64,000 nucleotides of DNA, from contig JBQCDV010000091.1 of assembly GCA_051960855.1 (NCBI GenBank), positions 76,520 through 140,519 of the forward strand. Direction: 5' to 3'. The translations under genes and the position numbers were made by a program. The notes under the pieces were generated by a model. That model made no database searches. It had not been told where the DNA came from and saw only the letters and a program-made list of their open reading frames with translations. How positions within the stretch are numbered: the stretch's first letter is position 1; each line of letters starts with the position of its first letter. This DNA is from JBQCDV01 sp051960855 (lineage in GTDB: Bacteria; Actinomycetota; Actinomycetes; JAJZTN01). Below are positions 33,384 through 41,151 of the stretch, piece by piece.

Positions 33384-34811
33384 GTGGCAGCAGGGGCACG
33401 CCAGATTCGGCGCGGTCGGCGCGGCCGGCGTGGCCGGGGAGGCCGGCATCGGGCAGTCGCGGCAGCCTCTCTGTCCACGCGAGCGCTGCTACGCAGCAAC
33501 GGCGAGGTCAGGGCGCTGCTCGCCGCGCAGGGCCTGTCGGAGGTCGGCGACTGGATCTCCCGCGTCAGCCTGGCGACGGTGGTGCTCGCCGCCACGCAGA
33601 GCGTGCTGCTGACGGCGGCGACGTTCGCGATCAGCTTCCTGCCCTCGGTCCTCGGGGGCGTGCTCCTCGGCGGCCTCGCCGACCGTTTCCCGCGGCGCGA
33701 CGTCCTGCTCGCCTGCGACCTCATCCGGGCGCTGGCGGTCCTGTGGCTCACCGTCGCGGTCACCCGGGGCCTGGCCGTCGGGGTGCTGCTGGCGCTGCTG
33801 GCCTTCGCCGAGCTGTTCAGCGCCCCCTTCCTGGCCGCTCGCAGCGCACTGCTGCCCGACCTCGTCGACGAACCCCGGCAGTACTCCACCGCCAACTCCG
33901 CCTCGCGCGTCCTCACGATGGGCACCCAGGTCTTCGGCTTCATCGCCGCCGGGCTGGTCGTCCAGCTGCTGGGCGTGCGCACCGCTCTGCTGGTCGACGC
34001 GGCGAGCTTCGCGGTCAGCATGCTGCTGCTCACGCGGGTCCGGCGCGGCGCTGCTGTCGGACCCGACACTGCTGTCGCACCTGACACTGCTGCCGGACCC
34101 GCCACGCCGGGCGCGCGTGCTGGCCGCCTCCGCCGCTATGCCCGGGAGCTGCGCGCTGGCGCCGACATCGTCCTGCGGGACCCGGTGCGACGGTCGCTGG
34201 TGCTGCTCGGCTGGGGGAGTGCGGTCGTGCTCATCGCGCCGGAGGCCGTCGCGCTGGCCTACGCCCACGAGCGCGGCATGTCGACGTTCACCGGCAGCGT
34301 CCTGATGGCCCTGACCCCGGCTGGCGCCGCCGTCGGCGCGTGGTGCGTTGGCAGGCTGCCACCGTACGCGCAGGTGGTGCTGCTACTTCCCCTGGTCGCC
34401 GGAGCGAGCCTGCCGCTGCTGCTGACTCCGCTGGTGTCGTCCCTGGCTCCGGTCGGACTGGCTCCTAGCGACCCCGCGGCGGTCGCCGTGACTCTCGCAG
34501 TGAGCGCGCTGTGGCTGGTGAGCGGGGCCTGCCAGGGCTACATGCTGCCGCTCATCGCCACCGTCACCCTGGCCACCGCGCCCGCCCAGCGAGGGCTCGT
34601 CAACGGGCTAGCAGGGGCCGGCTTCAGCTTGGCCACCACAGCGGCCTTCCTCGTGGTGGGCCAGCTCGCGGACTCCTTCGGCGCGGCTACCAGCATCGGC
34701 GTTGGCGGCGCCGTCGGTCTCGTGCTCGCCGCGGTCGCCTGGCGGCTGTGGCCAGCCCAGGCCGTGCGCGACGGTGCCGCCACCGCCTGGGCCGCCACGT
34801 CGGCCTCCTGA
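33384..34811 (+). CDS. MFS transporter (MFS_3 type)
   Basis: A 475-aa major facilitator protein. The GTG at 33384 follows GGGAGGGG; an N-terminal Arg/Gly-rich stretch (RQIRRGRRGRRGRGG) precedes the conserved start LRSNGEVRALLAAQGLSEVGDW. Loop 2-3 is LGGLADRFPRRDVLL, and FLAARSALLPDLV is the MFS_3 hallmark. A central cytosolic loop holds a short GPDTA-type repeat (bases about 34054-34100). Substrate unknown. It begins the stretch of accessory genes between glnE and glnA1. Confidence 0.8.
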   Translation: MAAGARQIRRGRRGRRGRGGRHRAVAAASLSTRALLRSNGEVRALLAAQGLSEVGDWISRVSLATVVLAATQSVLLTAATFAISFLPSVLGGVLLGGLADRFPRRDVLLACDLIRALAVLWLTVAVTRGLAVGVLLALLAFAELFSAPFLAARSALLPDLVDEPRQYSTANSASRVLTMGTQVFGFIAAGLVVQLLGVRTALLVDAASFAVSMLLLTRVRRGAAVGPDTAVAPDTAAGPATPGARAGRLRRYARELRAGADIVLRDPVRRSLVLLGWGSAVVLIAPEAVALAYAHERGMSTFTGSVLMALTPAGAAVGAWCVGRLPPYAQVVLLLPLVAGASLPLLLTPLVSSLAPVGLAPSDPAAVAVTLAVSALWLVSGACQGYMLPLIATVTLATAPAQRGLVNGLAGAGFSLATTAAFLVVGQLADSFGAATSIGVGGAVGLVLAAVAWRLWPAQAVRDGAATAWAATSAS

Positions 34812-34841
34812 AGGACACGTCCCAGATGACGCGGCGACGGG

Positions 34842-34988
34842 CTACTCGCTCGCGCTGTCGTCCTTCGTGCTGTCGTCCTTCGTGCCCTGCTTCGACTCGT
34901 CCCCGCTCTGGTCGGGCCGCGCCTCCGGCGCCATCTCGTCCTCGGGCTCGAACTCCTCGCCGCTGGCGGGGCCGGAGTAGTCGCTCAT
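34842..34988 (-). CDS. 48-aa highly acidic small protein
   Basis: A short frame starting MSDYSGPASGEEFEPEDEM and ending KDDSTKDDSASE, 48 aa, strongly acidic and predicted disordered, with a duplicated KDDS unit. AGAGGA lies 8 nt before the ATG, and third positions are almost all G/C, as in neighbouring genes, which supports real coding. It is convergent with the upstream MFS gene (gap 30 bp). It does not end in the GGE/GGQ of the prokaryotic ubiquitin-like protein Pup. No family recognised. Confidence 0.55.
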   Translation of the reverse strand: MSDYSGPASGEEFEPEDEMAPEARPDQSGDESKQGTKDDSTKDDSASE

Positions 34989-35286
34989 GCTGGCGTCCTC
35001 TCGCTCTGGGTGACCACGGGTTGGACCGCAGCCGAGTCACGGACACCTTTCCCCCGAAGAGCCCTCAAGCCACCGCCGTTCGCGCCGATGTGAAGGTCGG
35101 CAGCGTGGAAGGGGCCGACGTCGAGGACGCCGACCGAGGCTCGCGCCCCTGCCATCGGGCTGGGGGGCGTCCAGCGTCGGTTGCGGTCGCGATCGCACGC
35201 GCGACCCGAGCCCCCACCACCTCGTCGCGGGGCCACGACCTTCCGGTCGTCGGCCCCTCGACGCATGCCGGCGGACAGGGGGAGCC
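34989..35286. other. Intergenic region without recognisable gene
   Basis: 298 bases between the divergent 48-aa acidic protein and the next membrane protein. No frame shows family similarity or a ribosome binding site except at its ends (AGAGGA on the minus strand; GGGGGAG before the GTG at 35287). It presumably holds the divergent promoters. Confidence 0.5.
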
Positions 35287-35787
35287 GTGACGACCCAAGC
35301 CGACGGCAGCACCGCATCCCGCGCCACCGTGCGCTGGTGGCTGGCCTCGCTGGTCTGGGTGGCCGCGGTCGCAGTCGCCTACGCGGGACTGTTCGCGGCC
35401 CTCGGTGAGACGTTCACCATCGAGCCGACCGCGGAAACTCTCGCGCGCGCTGACAGGGGCCGCGCTGTCGCCGGCCTGCTGGCGGTGGTCGTCGCAGCAC
35501 TCGCCTTCGTCCCGGTCCTACGGCGCTGCCGGCTGCCGCGGGCGGCGGCCGCGATGGTCGCCGGACCCGGTGTCGCCGGCGCCCTGCTGTCCGCCGCCGA
35601 CGAGAGCGGGATCGTCGGGCTCGCGCTGCTCGCCGTCACATCGCCGCTGGTGCTGGCCGGTGCCGTCCTGGGGGTCCTGCGCGACCAGCCCCACCCGCTT
35701 GAACGCCGCTGGCGCGTGCTCGTCGCCGTCGTCGCCTGCCTCGCCGTCGCGCTGACCGTCGGGGTGCTGTCCGTCCTCGGCGCGTGA
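35287..35787 (+). CDS. Membrane protein of unknown function
   Basis: A 166-aa protein with four hydrophobic helices (about residues 16-40, 60-78, 88-125 and 143-163) and a periplasmic-type loop after the first (LGETFTIEPTAETLARA). GTG start after GGGGGAGCC. No family recognised. Confidence 0.65.
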   Translation: MTTQADGSTASRATVRWWLASLVWVAAVAVAYAGLFAALGETFTIEPTAETLARADRGRAVAGLLAVVVAALAFVPVLRRCRLPRAAAAMVAGPGVAGALLSAADESGIVGLALLAVTSPLVLAGAVLGVLRDQPHPLERRWRVLVAVVACLAVALTVGVLSVLGA

Positions 35788-35821
35788 GGTCCGGCCGTCG
35801 GACGCCCGGCGCTGCTCAGAC

Positions 35822-36658
35822 TCAACCCTCCGGCTGTCTGAGCTGCGCAATGAGGACGTCGACGTGGCGGAGGTCCTCGGGCGCGTAGCGCTCGGCCAGG
35901 TCCTGCCGCAGCACCTCGGCCGACCACAGGCGCCACCCACGGGAGACGCGGTCGGCAAGCGGCGCCGCCCACGCGTCGAGCAGCGCTGCCGCCGCCCTCC
36001 GCCCTCGGACCGTCGGAATCACGGGGTCCAAGGTCAGGATCGACTCGGTCCTCGCGAGGTCGGCGACAGGCGGCCCCGCGGCAGCGTTCGCCCAGTCGAT
36101 GACAGCGAGGACCTCTAGCGCCTCATCGACCAGGATGTTGCCGGGGTGAAGGTCGAGGTGCAGCAGCGAGGACGGCGCCCGCTCCGACCGCGGCGGGGCG
36201 GAGGACGCAGGGCCCAGCAGTTGGTCTAGCCGAGGCACGTCGGCCGGCACATCGACGCGGGCGAGTGCCGCGTGGAGTTCCAGGCAGCGACGCCCGAGTG
36301 TGGCGGCCTCGGCCGTCGACAGGTCCCCGTCATCGCCTAGCACCATGTCAGCGACGGATCTCCCCTGCAGTCGCGGCATCACGATCACCGACATGACCTC
36401 ATCACCGCCCGGTGCGGTGACGTCGCACCGGGCTGATACCGCGGGCACCGGCACCTGGCCGGCTGCGGCTCGCATGGCAGCCAGTTCCCGGTCGATGCGC
36501 GACGGTGCCGCCACGCGCAGCACGACCTCGTCGGCGAGCCACGTCTCTCCGGAGGCACCCGAGCTCGGGACTACCTCGGCGCGGACCCCCAGGCGGCGCG
36601 CGGCTTCGGCCGCGGCCCACTGCTGACGAGCCGCGCGACTCGCGGCCGTTACAGACAT
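35822..36658 (-). CDS. Aminoglycoside-phosphotransferase-family kinase
   Basis: A 278-aa APH-fold small-molecule kinase. Catalytic loop LLHLDLHPGNILVD (residues about 168-181; HxDxxxxN) and VIDWANA (metal-binding Asp) are intact; the N-lobe Lys is not obvious in the segment ETWLADEVVLRVAAPS, where Arg (VVLRV) may take its place. Family members phosphorylate aminoglycosides, macrolides, choline or sugars; nothing nearby narrows this. Divergent from the methyltransferase gene with a 67-bp gap. Located in the accessory block between glnE and glnA1. Confidence 0.82.
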   Translation of the reverse strand: MSVTAASRAARQQWAAAEAARRLGVRAEVVPSSGASGETWLADEVVLRVAAPSRIDRELAAMRAAAGQVPVPAVSARCDVTAPGGDEVMSVIVMPRLQGRSVADMVLGDDGDLSTAEAATLGRRCLELHAALARVDVPADVPRLDQLLGPASSAPPRSERAPSSLLHLDLHPGNILVDEALEVLAVIDWANAAAGPPVADLARTESILTLDPVIPTVRGRRAAAALLDAWAAPLADRVSRGWRLWSAEVLRQDLAERYAPEDLRHVDVLIAQLRQPEG

Positions 36659-36725
36659 CGGCTCATCGCTCCGTCACGCCGGCGACGGTAGCGGCCGGCG
36701 CGCTGCTGTGTGGCAGCATCGCGAT

Positions 36726-37367
36726 GTGTCCGACGGCTACGGCAGCGACCAGCAGAGCCGGGAGCGCGATCTGGTCGCGTACTACGACGCGGAAGTCGCC
36801 GATCGCGCCCACCGCGGCCTTGCCCCGCAGCGGGAAGCGGCGCGGACGGCGTTCGTCGATCTGCTTGTCAGCGAGGGTCGCCACCACCTGCTCGAGGTCG
36901 GCTGCGGGCCCGGTCGCGACGGGCAGGCGTTTGTCGATGCTGGCCTGGGCTACGTCGGAGTGGACCTCTCGCCAGCCTCCGTCGCACACTGCCGCCGTGA
37001 CGGCCTCGACTGCCGGGTCGCGAGCGCGCTGGAACTGCCGTTCGGTGACGGTGAGTTTGAGGCGGCCTGGACGATGAGCACGCTGCTCCACCTCCCGAAC
37101 GCCGCTGTCGGGCGTGCTCTCGGTGAGCTGGTGCGGGTTGTCGCCCCCGGCGCGCCGATTGGCGTCGGGGTGTGGGGCGGGGATGACGTGGAGGGAGTCG
37201 ACCCCTCGATGAGCGATGCCGCCTTCGGGCCGGCGCGGTTCTTCAGCCTCCGCAGCAGCCAGACGTGGCGGCGGCTGCTCGCCGAGCATGCCGACGTCGA
37301 GCGGTGGGAGCCGTGGGTCGACGCTCGCGGCGTGACCTACCAGTTCGCGGTGCTCCGGACGGGCTAA
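36726..37367 (+). CDS. Class I SAM-dependent methyltransferase
   Basis: A 213-aa methyltransferase with motif I LLEVGCGPGRDGQAF, acidic motif II GVDLSP, and ALELPFGDGEFEAAWTMSTLLHL as motifs III-IV. The GTG at 36726 (MSDGYGSDQQSRERDLVAYYD) was chosen over an in-frame GTG at 36708. Substrate unknown; similar to small-molecule methyltransferases. It borders the decayed defence region; the open frame of the DUF262 remnant on the other strand runs into its 3' end. Confidence 0.85.
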   Translation: MSDGYGSDQQSRERDLVAYYDAEVADRAHRGLAPQREAARTAFVDLLVSEGRHHLLEVGCGPGRDGQAFVDAGLGYVGVDLSPASVAHCRRDGLDCRVASALELPFGDGEFEAAWTMSTLLHLPNAAVGRALGELVRVVAPGAPIGVGVWGGDDVEGVDPSMSDAAFGPARFFSLRSSQTWRRLLAEHADVERWEPWVDARGVTYQFAVLRTG

Positions 37368-37479
37368 GAGGCAAGCTCGCGGAAGGCACTGGCCGTGGTA
37401 CCGCTGCTCGGCCCCATCGAGAACAGCTACACCAAGAGGCTCGGCTGTTCCTGACCAGGCGTGAGGCTGTGGCGGCGCC

Positions 37480-37980
37480 TTCTGGGCTGTCACCCTCCCA
37501 GCCGCGCCCGGTGAGCATCGACATCACGAACCAGCCCTTCACGGCGAAGTTCAGTGTGTTCTTCGAGTTCACCATGCCCGCGGTGATGACGCCCGCGGAC
37601 TTCATGAGCATGACGAAGTTGTCGAAGTGGTAGTTGGTGACGACCCGGAACAGTGCGCGCTCGAGCTTTTCGTAGGCGATGGGGATGCGCTCCTCGTCGA
37701 CCTTGCGAGTCTCCGGGTCGCGGCCCGAGAGCTCACTGACGATGCTCGACGCCTTGCCACGGCTGAAGCCGACGAGGCCAGCCACGCGGACGATGTCGCT
37801 GTACTCCGGGTCGTAGAGATCCTCGGCCTCGTCCTTCAGCCAGCTAATGATGAGCGTTGCGAAGTGCCTGGGCGTCGACGACCTCGACGCCCCGAACAGC
37901 AGGAGATACCCGGAGTGGGCTCGCAATTTGACCATGCCGAGAGGTTGATTCGGCAGGCGCGAGCTTAGATGTCTCGCTCT
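37480..37980 (-). pseudogene. Fragment of a DUF262 (GmrSD-type) protein
   Basis: A reading frame with clear similarity to the C-terminal half of DUF262-family proteins: LRAHSGYLLLFGASRSSTPRHFA, VGFSRGKASSIVSELSGRDP, NYHFDNFVMLMKSAGVITAG, MVNSKNTLNFA and WFVMSMLTGR. An in-frame stop at 37981-37983 replaces the N-terminal DUF262 domain, and no start codon is served by a ribosome binding site. Between NSKNTLNFA and VKGWFVMSMLTGR a stretch normally of about 30 residues is missing in frame; after SPEG similarity fades and the frame runs on into the methyltransferase gene. Third positions are less GC-biased than in the neighbours. GmrSD-like proteins restrict modified phage DNA; this copy should be inactive. 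Confidence 0.75.
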
Positions 37981-38308
37981 TCAGGCGGCAGTAGCGCCTG
38001 CATGCGCTCGACAGCATCGGCGAGGGGCTGCAGGTCCTGGTCGATCACCGCTTGGACAATCTCGGGGTTGGTTGCGAAGGGTGGGCAACGAAGTCCCGCA
38101 TGCCGGCGATCTCGCGCCACCTCATCGCCGGCTCGGCGTCGGTTGTCTCGGCGCTGAGCGCCTTCACCGCTTCAGCGATCTCGAGGAGCCGCATGGCCAC
38201 GGCGTCCATCACAATCAGCCACGCTGATCGGTCTGCTGCAGGTGTGAATGGGATCGACGTGATTGCCGCCAAAATGTCGTCGAGGGCCGTTGCGTCGGAT
38301 CGGCTCAC
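37965..38308 (-). pseudogene. hepT: Frameshifted HepT toxin (HEPN RNase)
   Basis: A HepT/DUF86 HEPN toxin interrupted by a frameshift. Frame one, from the GTG at 38308 (GTGA overlap with mntA), reads SRSDATALDDILAAI, LLEIAEAVKAL, RWREIAGMRDFVAH, then PSQPTPRLSKR and stop. From bases 38079-38080 the next frame continues the family C-terminus: FATNPEIVQAVIDQDL, DAVERMQALLPPEERDI and stop at 37965. The break falls exactly at the RX4HXY motif: a net loss of 1 or 4 bases removes Arg-Tyr after His. HepT is an RNase whose Tyr is AMPylated by MntA. As it stands the protein is an 87-aa truncation. Confidence 0.82.
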
Positions 38309-38625
38309 AGTGGAAGCAGGTCCTTCGCCGCCCGGGAGCGCACGCGCTCCTTCAGCCCGCTGCGGGGGACCAGGTCGACTGGCACGCCAAGGAGACCCTC
38401 CGCCTCGTGCTGGATGCCGACGATGTCGATGATGCTGGTACCCGGAGGAAAGTCGACCAGGATGTCGACGTCGCTGCCCTCGTGATCGTCGCCACGCGCA
38501 GCACTTCCGAAGATCTCCGGGTTCGTGACGCCGTGACGGCGCAGCAGATCGAGCAGCTCGCCACGGTGGTCCGCCACACGGCGGCCGGTTGGGCCGCTGA
38601 GGGGCTTGCGGATCGGCGCCGCCAT
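38305..38625 (-). CDS. mntA: MntA-type minimal nucleotidyltransferase antitoxin
   Basis: A 106-aa minimal nucleotidyltransferase: EIFGSAARGDDHEGSDVDILVDF has the GSx10DxD active site and VDLVPRSGLKERVRSRA ends the domain. MntA polyAMPylates HepT to neutralise it. The family N-terminus (AAPIRKPLSGPTGRRVADHR) points to the ATG at 38625, but no ribosome binding site precedes it; the frame is continuous with an HsdR fragment upstream, so an ATG at 38706 could produce a 133-aa hybrid. Its stop overlaps the hepT GTG. The enzyme looks intact although its toxin is broken. Confidence 0.85.
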   Translation of the reverse strand: MAAPIRKPLSGPTGRRVADHRGELLDLLRRHGVTNPEIFGSAARGDDHEGSDVDILVDFPPGTSIIDIVGIQHEAEGLLGVPVDLVPRSGLKERVRSRAAKDLLPL

Positions 38626-38811
38626 GTCGGCCAGCATGTCGCGTCGAGCCTCCCAGTGCGTCACGATGTCGGCGGCGAGCTCCTTGATCCGCATGTCGAT
38701 CCGCATGTCGGAGCCGACAGTCGCCTCCTCCTTGGCCCACTTCGACTTCAGCCGCTCGCTGATCTCCTCCTCGGACCCGACGGTGGCGTCGTCGAACTCG
38801 TCGTCGATATC
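38626..38811 (-). pseudogene. Fragment of type I restriction subunit HsdR, fused in frame to mntA
   Basis: Sixty-two codons in the mntA frame resemble the segment of HsdR between the helicase lobes: DIDDEFDDATVGSEEE, RLKSKWAKEEATVG, and IKELAADIVTHWEARRDML. In intact HsdR this is followed by the GKGMIVC motif, which is absent because mntA begins at that point. A stop codon lies directly upstream (near 38818-38820), so only this fragment remains. It was probably left by recombination between a type I restriction locus and the mntA-hepT module. Confidence 0.65.
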
Positions 38812-39028
38812 ACGCCGGCTTCAGGTACACGAACGGCTCTTGGCGACGGGTGGCGAACCGGGCCAGCACCTCCTCCCGCAGCCACAGGTTTCGGGCGAAC
38901 CCCTCGGCGGCGCCGGGGAAGTCGGCGGCGTAGGTGTGGTGGTGGGCGGTGTCGACGCTGACGAACAGCGCCGCGGCGACGTGCTCGATGGTCCAGATGG
39001 GGACCGAGAGGTCCAGGTGCGTGGGCAT
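38810..39028 (-). CDS. Small excisionase/AlpA-like helix-turn-helix protein
   Basis: A 72-aa protein, MPTHLDLSVPIWTIEHVAA through YLKPA. IEHVAAALFVSVDTAHHHTY and the DFP-x8-RNLWLREEVLARFA pattern match the MerR-like winged helix of excisionase/AlpA proteins, which direct recombination or transcription on mobile elements. It is the most upstream piece of the defence-island remnant and lies just beyond the glnA1 terminator hairpin. No integrase is present in the window. Confidence 0.6.
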   Translation of the reverse strand: MPTHLDLSVPIWTIEHVAAALFVSVDTAHHHTYAADFPGAAEGFARNLWLREEVLARFATRRQEPFVYLKPA

Positions 39029-39079
39029 GCACCTGGTGGTCCGCGGACGCCTCGAGGGCGCAATCGCCGCACGCACCGC

Positions 39080-39122
39080 GGCCCCCGCCAGGGGGATTCC
39101 GGGGGAAATCCTGGCGGGGGCC
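39080..39122. terminator. Hairpin downstream of glnA1
   Basis: GGCCCCCGCCAGG (39080-39092) pairs with CCTGGCGGGGGCC (39110-39122), a perfect 13-bp stem with a 17-base loop, 41 bp past the glnA1 stop. Probably the glnA1 terminator and the boundary between the conserved gln locus and the inserted DNA. Confidence 0.75.
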
Positions 39123-39162
39123 GGGGATCTGCGCAGGTCACGGCCCGTGAGGGCCGGTCCTG

Positions 39163-40599
39163 TCAGATGTCGTAGTAGAGCTCGAACTCGTGGGGGTGGG
39201 GACGCAGCCGGATGGGGTCGACCTCGTGGGTGCGCTTCCAGTCCACCCACGTCTCGATGAGGTCGGGGGTGAAGACATTGCCCTCGAGCAGGTAGGCGTT
39301 GTCAGCCTCCAGGGCCTCCAGCACGGCGGGCAGGGAGCCCGGCACCTGCTGCACCTGGGCGTGCTCCTCGGGGGGCAGCTCGTAGAGGTCCTTGTCGACC
39401 GGCTCCGGCGGCTCGATCTTGTTGCGGACGCCGTCGAGACCGGCCATGAGCATCGCGGAGAAGGCGAGGTAGGGGTTGCAGGACGGGTCGGGCACCCGGA
39501 ACTCGATGCGCTTGGCCTTGGGGGAGGTGCCGGTGACCGGGATCCGGACGGCGGCCGAGCGGTTGCGCTGCGAGTAGACGAGGTTGACGGGAGCCTCGAA
39601 GCCCGGAACCAAGCGGTGGTAGCTGTTGACCGTCGGGTTGGTGAAGGCCAGCAGGCTGGGGGCGTGCTCGATGAGGCCGCCGATGTACCAGCGAGCGGTG
39701 TCGGACAGCCCGCCGTAGCCGCGCTCGTCGAAGAACAGCGGGTCGCCGTCCTTCCAGAGCGACTGGTGGGTGTGCATGCCCGAGCCGTTGTCACCGAAGA
39801 TCGGCTTCGGCATGAAGGTGGCGCTGTGGCCGGCCGCCCACGCGACGTTCTTGATGATGTACTTGAACAGCATCATCTGGTCGCCGGAGTGCAGCAGCGT
39901 GTTGAAGCGGTAGTTGATCTCGGCCTGGCCGGCCGTGCCGACCTCGTGGTGCGAACGCTCGACGTTGAGACCGGCGGCCTGCAGGGTGAGGACCATCTGG
40001 TCGCGCAGGTCGGCGAAGTGGTCGACCGGGGCGACCGGGAAGTACCCGCCCTTGTACGGGGTCTTGTAGCCGCGGTTGGGGCTGCCGTCCGGCTCGGTCT
40101 CGCGGCCGGTGTTCCAGGCCGCCTCGCGGGAGTCGATGAAGTAGTAGCCGGCGTTCTGACGGGTCTCGAAGCGGACGCTGTCGAAGACGTAGAACTCGGC
40201 CTCGGCGCCGAAGTAGGCGGTGTCGGCGATGCCGGTGCCCGTGAGGTAGGCCTCGGCCTTGGCCGCGACGTTGCGCGGGTCGCGGCTGTAGGGCTCGTCG
40301 GTGAACGGGTCGACGATGGAGAAGTTCATCGCGAGGGTCTTCTCGCGTCGGAACGGGTCGAGGAACGCGCTGGCGGGGTCCGGCACGAGCTTCATGTCCG
40401 ACTCGTGGATCGCCTGGAACCCGCGGATCGAGGAGCCGTCGAACATCAGGCCCTCGGCGAAGGTGTCGGCGTCGAAGTACTCCGCCGGGGCGTTGAAGTG
40501 CTGCATCACACCCGGCAGGTCACAGAAGCGGACGTCGACGAACTTCACGCCCTCGTCTCGGATGTAGCGCAGGGCTTCCTCTGCGTTGCTGAACATCAA
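39163..40599 (-). CDS. glnA1: Glutamine synthetase, type I-beta (GlnA1)
   Basis: A 478-aa glutamine synthetase, the main ammonium-assimilating enzyme (glutamate + NH3 + ATP to glutamine). Catalytic blocks are [72 protein letters not shown] and NRSAAVRIP. The adenylylation site is LYELPPEE with Tyr406, the target of GlnE. The ATG follows GAGGAGAG. It is convergent with glnE as in M. tuberculosis (Rv2220/Rv2221c). Upstream is a GlnR box, so nitrogen limitation should induce it. Confidence 0.97.
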   Translation of the reverse strand: MMFSNAEEALRYIRDEGVKFVDVRFCDLPGVMQHFNAPAEYFDADTFAEGLMFDGSSIRGFQAIHESDMKLVPDPASAFLDPFRREKTLAMNFSIVDPFTDEPYSRDPRNVAAKAEAYLTGTGIADTAYFGAEAEFYVFDSVRFETRQNAGYYFIDSREAAWNTGRETEPDGSPNRGYKTPYKGGYFPVAPVDHFADLRDQMVLTLQAAGLNVERSHHEVGTAGQAEINYRFNTLLHSGDQMMLFKYIIKNVAWAAGHSATFMPKPIFGDNGSGMHTHQSLWKDGDPLFFDERGYGGLSDTARWYIGGLIEHAPSLLAFTNPTVNSYHRLVPGFEAPVNLVYSQRNRSAAVRIPVTGTSPKAKRIEFRVPDPSCNPYLAFSAMLMAGLDGVRNKIEPPEPVDKDLYELPPEEHAQVQQVPGSLPAVLEALEADNAYLLEGNVFTPDLIETWVDWKRTHEVDPIRLRPHPHEFELYYDI

Positions 40600-40644
40600 C
40601 TCTCCTCGTGCTCGGTCGGCTCGTCACGACCGTAGCCACCCGCG

Positions 40645-40682
40645 GTGTCCCCGCCGTGTCCCGGGTGTTTCGTCACTGTTAC
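40645..40682 (-). promoter_or_regulatory. GlnR box upstream of glnA1
   Basis: Read on the minus strand: GTAAC-n6-GAAAC-n6-GACAC-n6-GACAC, four 5-bp elements exactly 11 bp apart, the two-site (a/b) arrangement bound by actinobacterial GlnR. It ends 45 bp before the glnA1 ATG. Elements one and two match the consensus fully; three and four are close to it. Confidence 0.82.
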
Positions 40683-40717
40683 GGCTGCTGCCAGATCGGC
40701 TCAAGCGAGAGTGTGGC

Positions 40718-41143
40718 TCAGCGCAGCCGGACGACGACCGAGCCCGCGATGCGGTCGTGAAGGCCGCGGCCGTCGCGGTCGAAGATCAGCGGGGGCACGA
40801 CCAGGCAGAGCAGCACCGTGCGCACCAGCAGTGGCACCAGCGGCAGCCGGCCACCCCCGACGCGCTCGACGCGCAGCCGCAGCAGCACCTGGCCGAAGCT
40901 GCCGCCGACGAGCAGCGTGAGCACGACGATCTCGACGAAGAAGATCCCCAGGGTGACCGATCCGGGCGCGCCCCCCTGGCCGAGGTGGAAGAGCTCGCCG
41001 GAGATCAGGAGGCTGGCGAACCAGTCGATCGCCAGGGCGCCCACCCTGACCCCCATACCGGCCACGGATCCGGGGCCGGTCTCTGGACGACCGAGCCGCG
41101 CGCCCCGGAAGCCAGGGTCTCCGGTCTCCGAGGTCGAGGTCAC
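40718..41143 (-). CDS. RDD-family membrane protein
   Basis: A 141-aa RDD-domain protein with three helices: VGALAIDWFASLLIS (the RDD-equivalent Asp), GIFFVEIVVLTLLVGGSFGQVLLRLRV and LLCLVVPPLIFDRDGRGLHDRIAGSVVVRL, which is the family C-terminal motif. Function unknown. In many actinomycetes it sits between DUF4191 and glnA1 (Rv2219A position), as here; 8 bp after the DUF4191 stop, so the two are co-transcribed. Confidence 0.88.
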   Translation of the reverse strand: MTSTSETGDPGFRGARLGRPETGPGSVAGMGVRVGALAIDWFASLLISGELFHLGQGGAPGSVTLGIFFVEIVVLTLLVGGSFGQVLLRLRVERVGGGRLPLVPLLVRTVLLCLVVPPLIFDRDGRGLHDRIAGSVVVRLR

Positions 41144-41151
41144 GGAGTCGC

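Noticed and set aside
30473..34105. A 1210-codon open frame on the minus strand opposite glnE and the MFS gene
   Set aside because: Shadow of GlnE; the plus strand has both nucleotidyltransferase motifs and full length.
34842..34988. Prokaryotic ubiquitin-like protein (Pup) for the small acidic protein
   Set aside because: It lacks the C-terminal GGE/GGQ and the Pup helix, and no proteasome genes are near.
37243..37479. Extension of the DUF262 frame to 37243
   Set aside because: This part overlaps the methyltransferase 3' end and loses all similarity and coding bias.
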